Positions 57,484 through 58,080 of a stretch of DNA of 58,080 bases are shown here, piece by piece (the stretch's first letter is position 1; each line of letters opens with the position of its first letter). The position numbers and the translations under genes are program-made. The notes beneath the pieces were generated by a model, which did no database searches, had not been told where the DNA came from, and worked only from the letters and a program-made list of their open reading frames with translations. Source of the DNA: Terrisporobacter othiniensis (GTDB taxonomy: Bacteria; Bacillota; Clostridia; Peptostreptococcales; Peptostreptococcaceae); assembly GCF_000808015.1 (NCBI RefSeq), contig NZ_JWHR01000111.1:1-58080 (forward strand). Direction: 5' to 3'.

Positions 57484-57558
57484 TGGAGCGGGAAACGAGA
57501 TTCGAACTCGCGACTTCAACCTTGGCAAGGTTGCGCTCTACCACTGAACTATTCCCGC
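57484..57558 (-). tRNA. tRNA-Gly(GCC)
   Basis: 75 nt with encoded CCA. Acceptor GCGGGAA/TTCCCGC, anticodon arm CAACC-TTGCCAA-GGTTG, anticodon GCC, discriminator U. Confidence 0.95.
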
Positions 57559-57579
57559 ATACTAGGTATAGTTAAAAAG

Positions 57580-57663
57580 TGGTGCGGATGAAGGGAGTCG
57601 AACCCCCACGCCAATGGCGCTAGATCCTAAGTCTAGTGCGTCTGCCAATTCCGCCACATCCGC
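57580..57663 (-). tRNA. tRNA-Leu(UAG)
   Basis: 84 nt class II tRNA with a variable arm (CGCCATTGGCG) and encoded CCA. Acceptor GCGGATG/CATCCGC, anticodon arm CTAGA-CTTAGGA-TCTAG, anticodon TAG. Confidence 0.96.
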
Positions 57664-57673
57664 ATACTTCTTT

Positions 57674-57758
57674 TGGTGGAGGATGGTGGATTCGAACCAC
57701 CGAAAGCACAGCTAACAGATTTACAGTCTGCCCCCTTTGGCCACTCGGGAAATCCTCC
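57674..57758 (-). tRNA. tRNA-Tyr(GUA)
   Basis: 85 nt class II tRNA with a long variable arm and encoded CCA. Acceptor GGAGGAT/ATCCTCC, anticodon loop CTGTAAA, anticodon GTA. Confidence 0.96.
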
Positions 57759-57764
57759 ATATTA

Positions 57765-57840
57765 TGGAGCTGGTAATAGGACTCGAACCTACAACCTGCT
57801 GATTACAAGTCAGCTGCTCTACCAATTGAGCCATACCAGC
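57765..57840 (-). tRNA. tRNA-Thr(UGU)
   Basis: 76 nt with encoded CCA. Acceptor GCTGGTA/TACCAGC, anticodon arm GCTGA-CTTGTAA-TCAGC, anticodon TGT, discriminator U. Confidence 0.95.
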
Positions 57841-57861
57841 ATAGTATTGAAAAAAGTATTA

Positions 57862-57938
57862 TGGCGACCTGGAAGGGGCTCGAACCCTCGACCTCCAGCG
57901 TGACAGGCTGGCATTCTAACCAACTGAACTACCAGGCC
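57862..57938 (-). tRNA. tRNA-Asp(GUC)
   Basis: 77 nt with encoded CCA. Acceptor GGCCTGG/CCAGGTC, anticodon arm CCAGC-CTGTCAC-GCTGG, anticodon GTC, discriminator G. Confidence 0.95.
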
Positions 57939-57954
57939 GCATTTATAAGTTTTA

Positions 57955-58030
57955 TGGTGGGACCAACAGGGCTCGAACCTGTGACCCCCTGCTTGTAAGG
58001 CAGGTGCTCTCCCAGCTGAGCTATGGTCCC
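57955..58030 (-). tRNA. tRNA-Val(UAC), second copy
   Basis: 76 nt with encoded CCA, anticodon loop CTTACAA. Identical to 56289-56364. Confidence 0.96.
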
Positions 58031-58042
58031 GGGATAAATAAA

Positions 58043-58080
58043 TGGAGCGGGTGAAGGGGATCGAACCCTCACAGCCGGCT
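58043..58080 (-). tRNA. Partial tRNA, probably tRNA-Gly(UCC)
   Basis: Only the 3' part is inside the window: encoded CCA, discriminator U, acceptor CACCCGC, T arm GAGGGTTCGATCCCCTT and the 3' anticodon-stem side AGCCGGCT. The GCGGGTG acceptor with U73 fits tRNA-Gly; the anticodon is outside the window. Confidence 0.65.

Overview
This AT-rich window (about 30% GC by eye) is the origin-proximal housekeeping region of a low-GC, spore-forming Firmicute. Gene order and protein character (CwlD beside an rRNA operon, a ctsR-mcsA-mcsB-clpC-radA-disA block, ispDF, a proS T-box, sigH-tuf-S10/spc/alpha, one very long tRNA array) fit Clostridia of the Peptostreptococcaceae (Clostridioides, Paeniclostridium, Paraclostridium or Romboutsia type). 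That assignment comes from recognition, not from a search. Everything except one rubrerythrin gene lies on the minus strand, so transcription runs from high to low coordinates.

Read in the direction of transcription: a dense tRNA array (19 complete tRNAs and one cut by the window end; 56289-58080) ends in a terminator. It is followed by an unrecognised 137-aa acidic protein, pyruvate carboxylase (pyc) and an EF-G-like GTPase. The CtsR heat-shock operon follows behind a textbook CtsR operator, then radA, disA and a PIN-TRAM protein, then ispD-ispF. Next come a proline T-box with proS-gltX, then cysS-mrnC, thyX-rlmB-rae1, sigH and tuf. The S10-spc-alpha ribosomal superoperon runs from rpsJ to rplQ, followed by ecfA1-ecfA2-ecfT-truA and rplM-rpsI.

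After rpsI come convergent rbr (plus strand) and an FMN-riboswitch-controlled ribD-ribE-ribBA-ribH operon. A VanZ-like protein, response regulator, small membrane protein and sensor kinase cassette follows, then cwlD. Last come two consensus promoters and the leader of an rRNA operon whose 16S gene lies just outside the left edge.

Two observations stand out. First, the McsB protein has lost nearly every catalytic and nucleotide-binding residue of the protein-arginine kinase family, and the neighbouring CtsR carries Lys where the arginine that McsB phosphorylates should be, so the arginine-phosphorylation switch looks dismantled while the operon and operator remain. Second, sigH, tuf and rpsJ are directly consecutive. 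The block rpmG-secE-nusG-rplKAJL-rpoBC-rpsLG-fusA, which in relatives sits between two tuf copies at this point, is absent, as expected from recombination or assembly collapse across duplicated tuf genes.

Many control elements are visible: sigma-A promoters, intrinsic terminators, the RFN riboswitch, the T-box, candidate ribosomal-protein leaders, and a candidate OmpR-type operator. No CRISPR array, transposase or prophage gene was seen; one small GC-richer palindromic element lies between ribBA and ribH.
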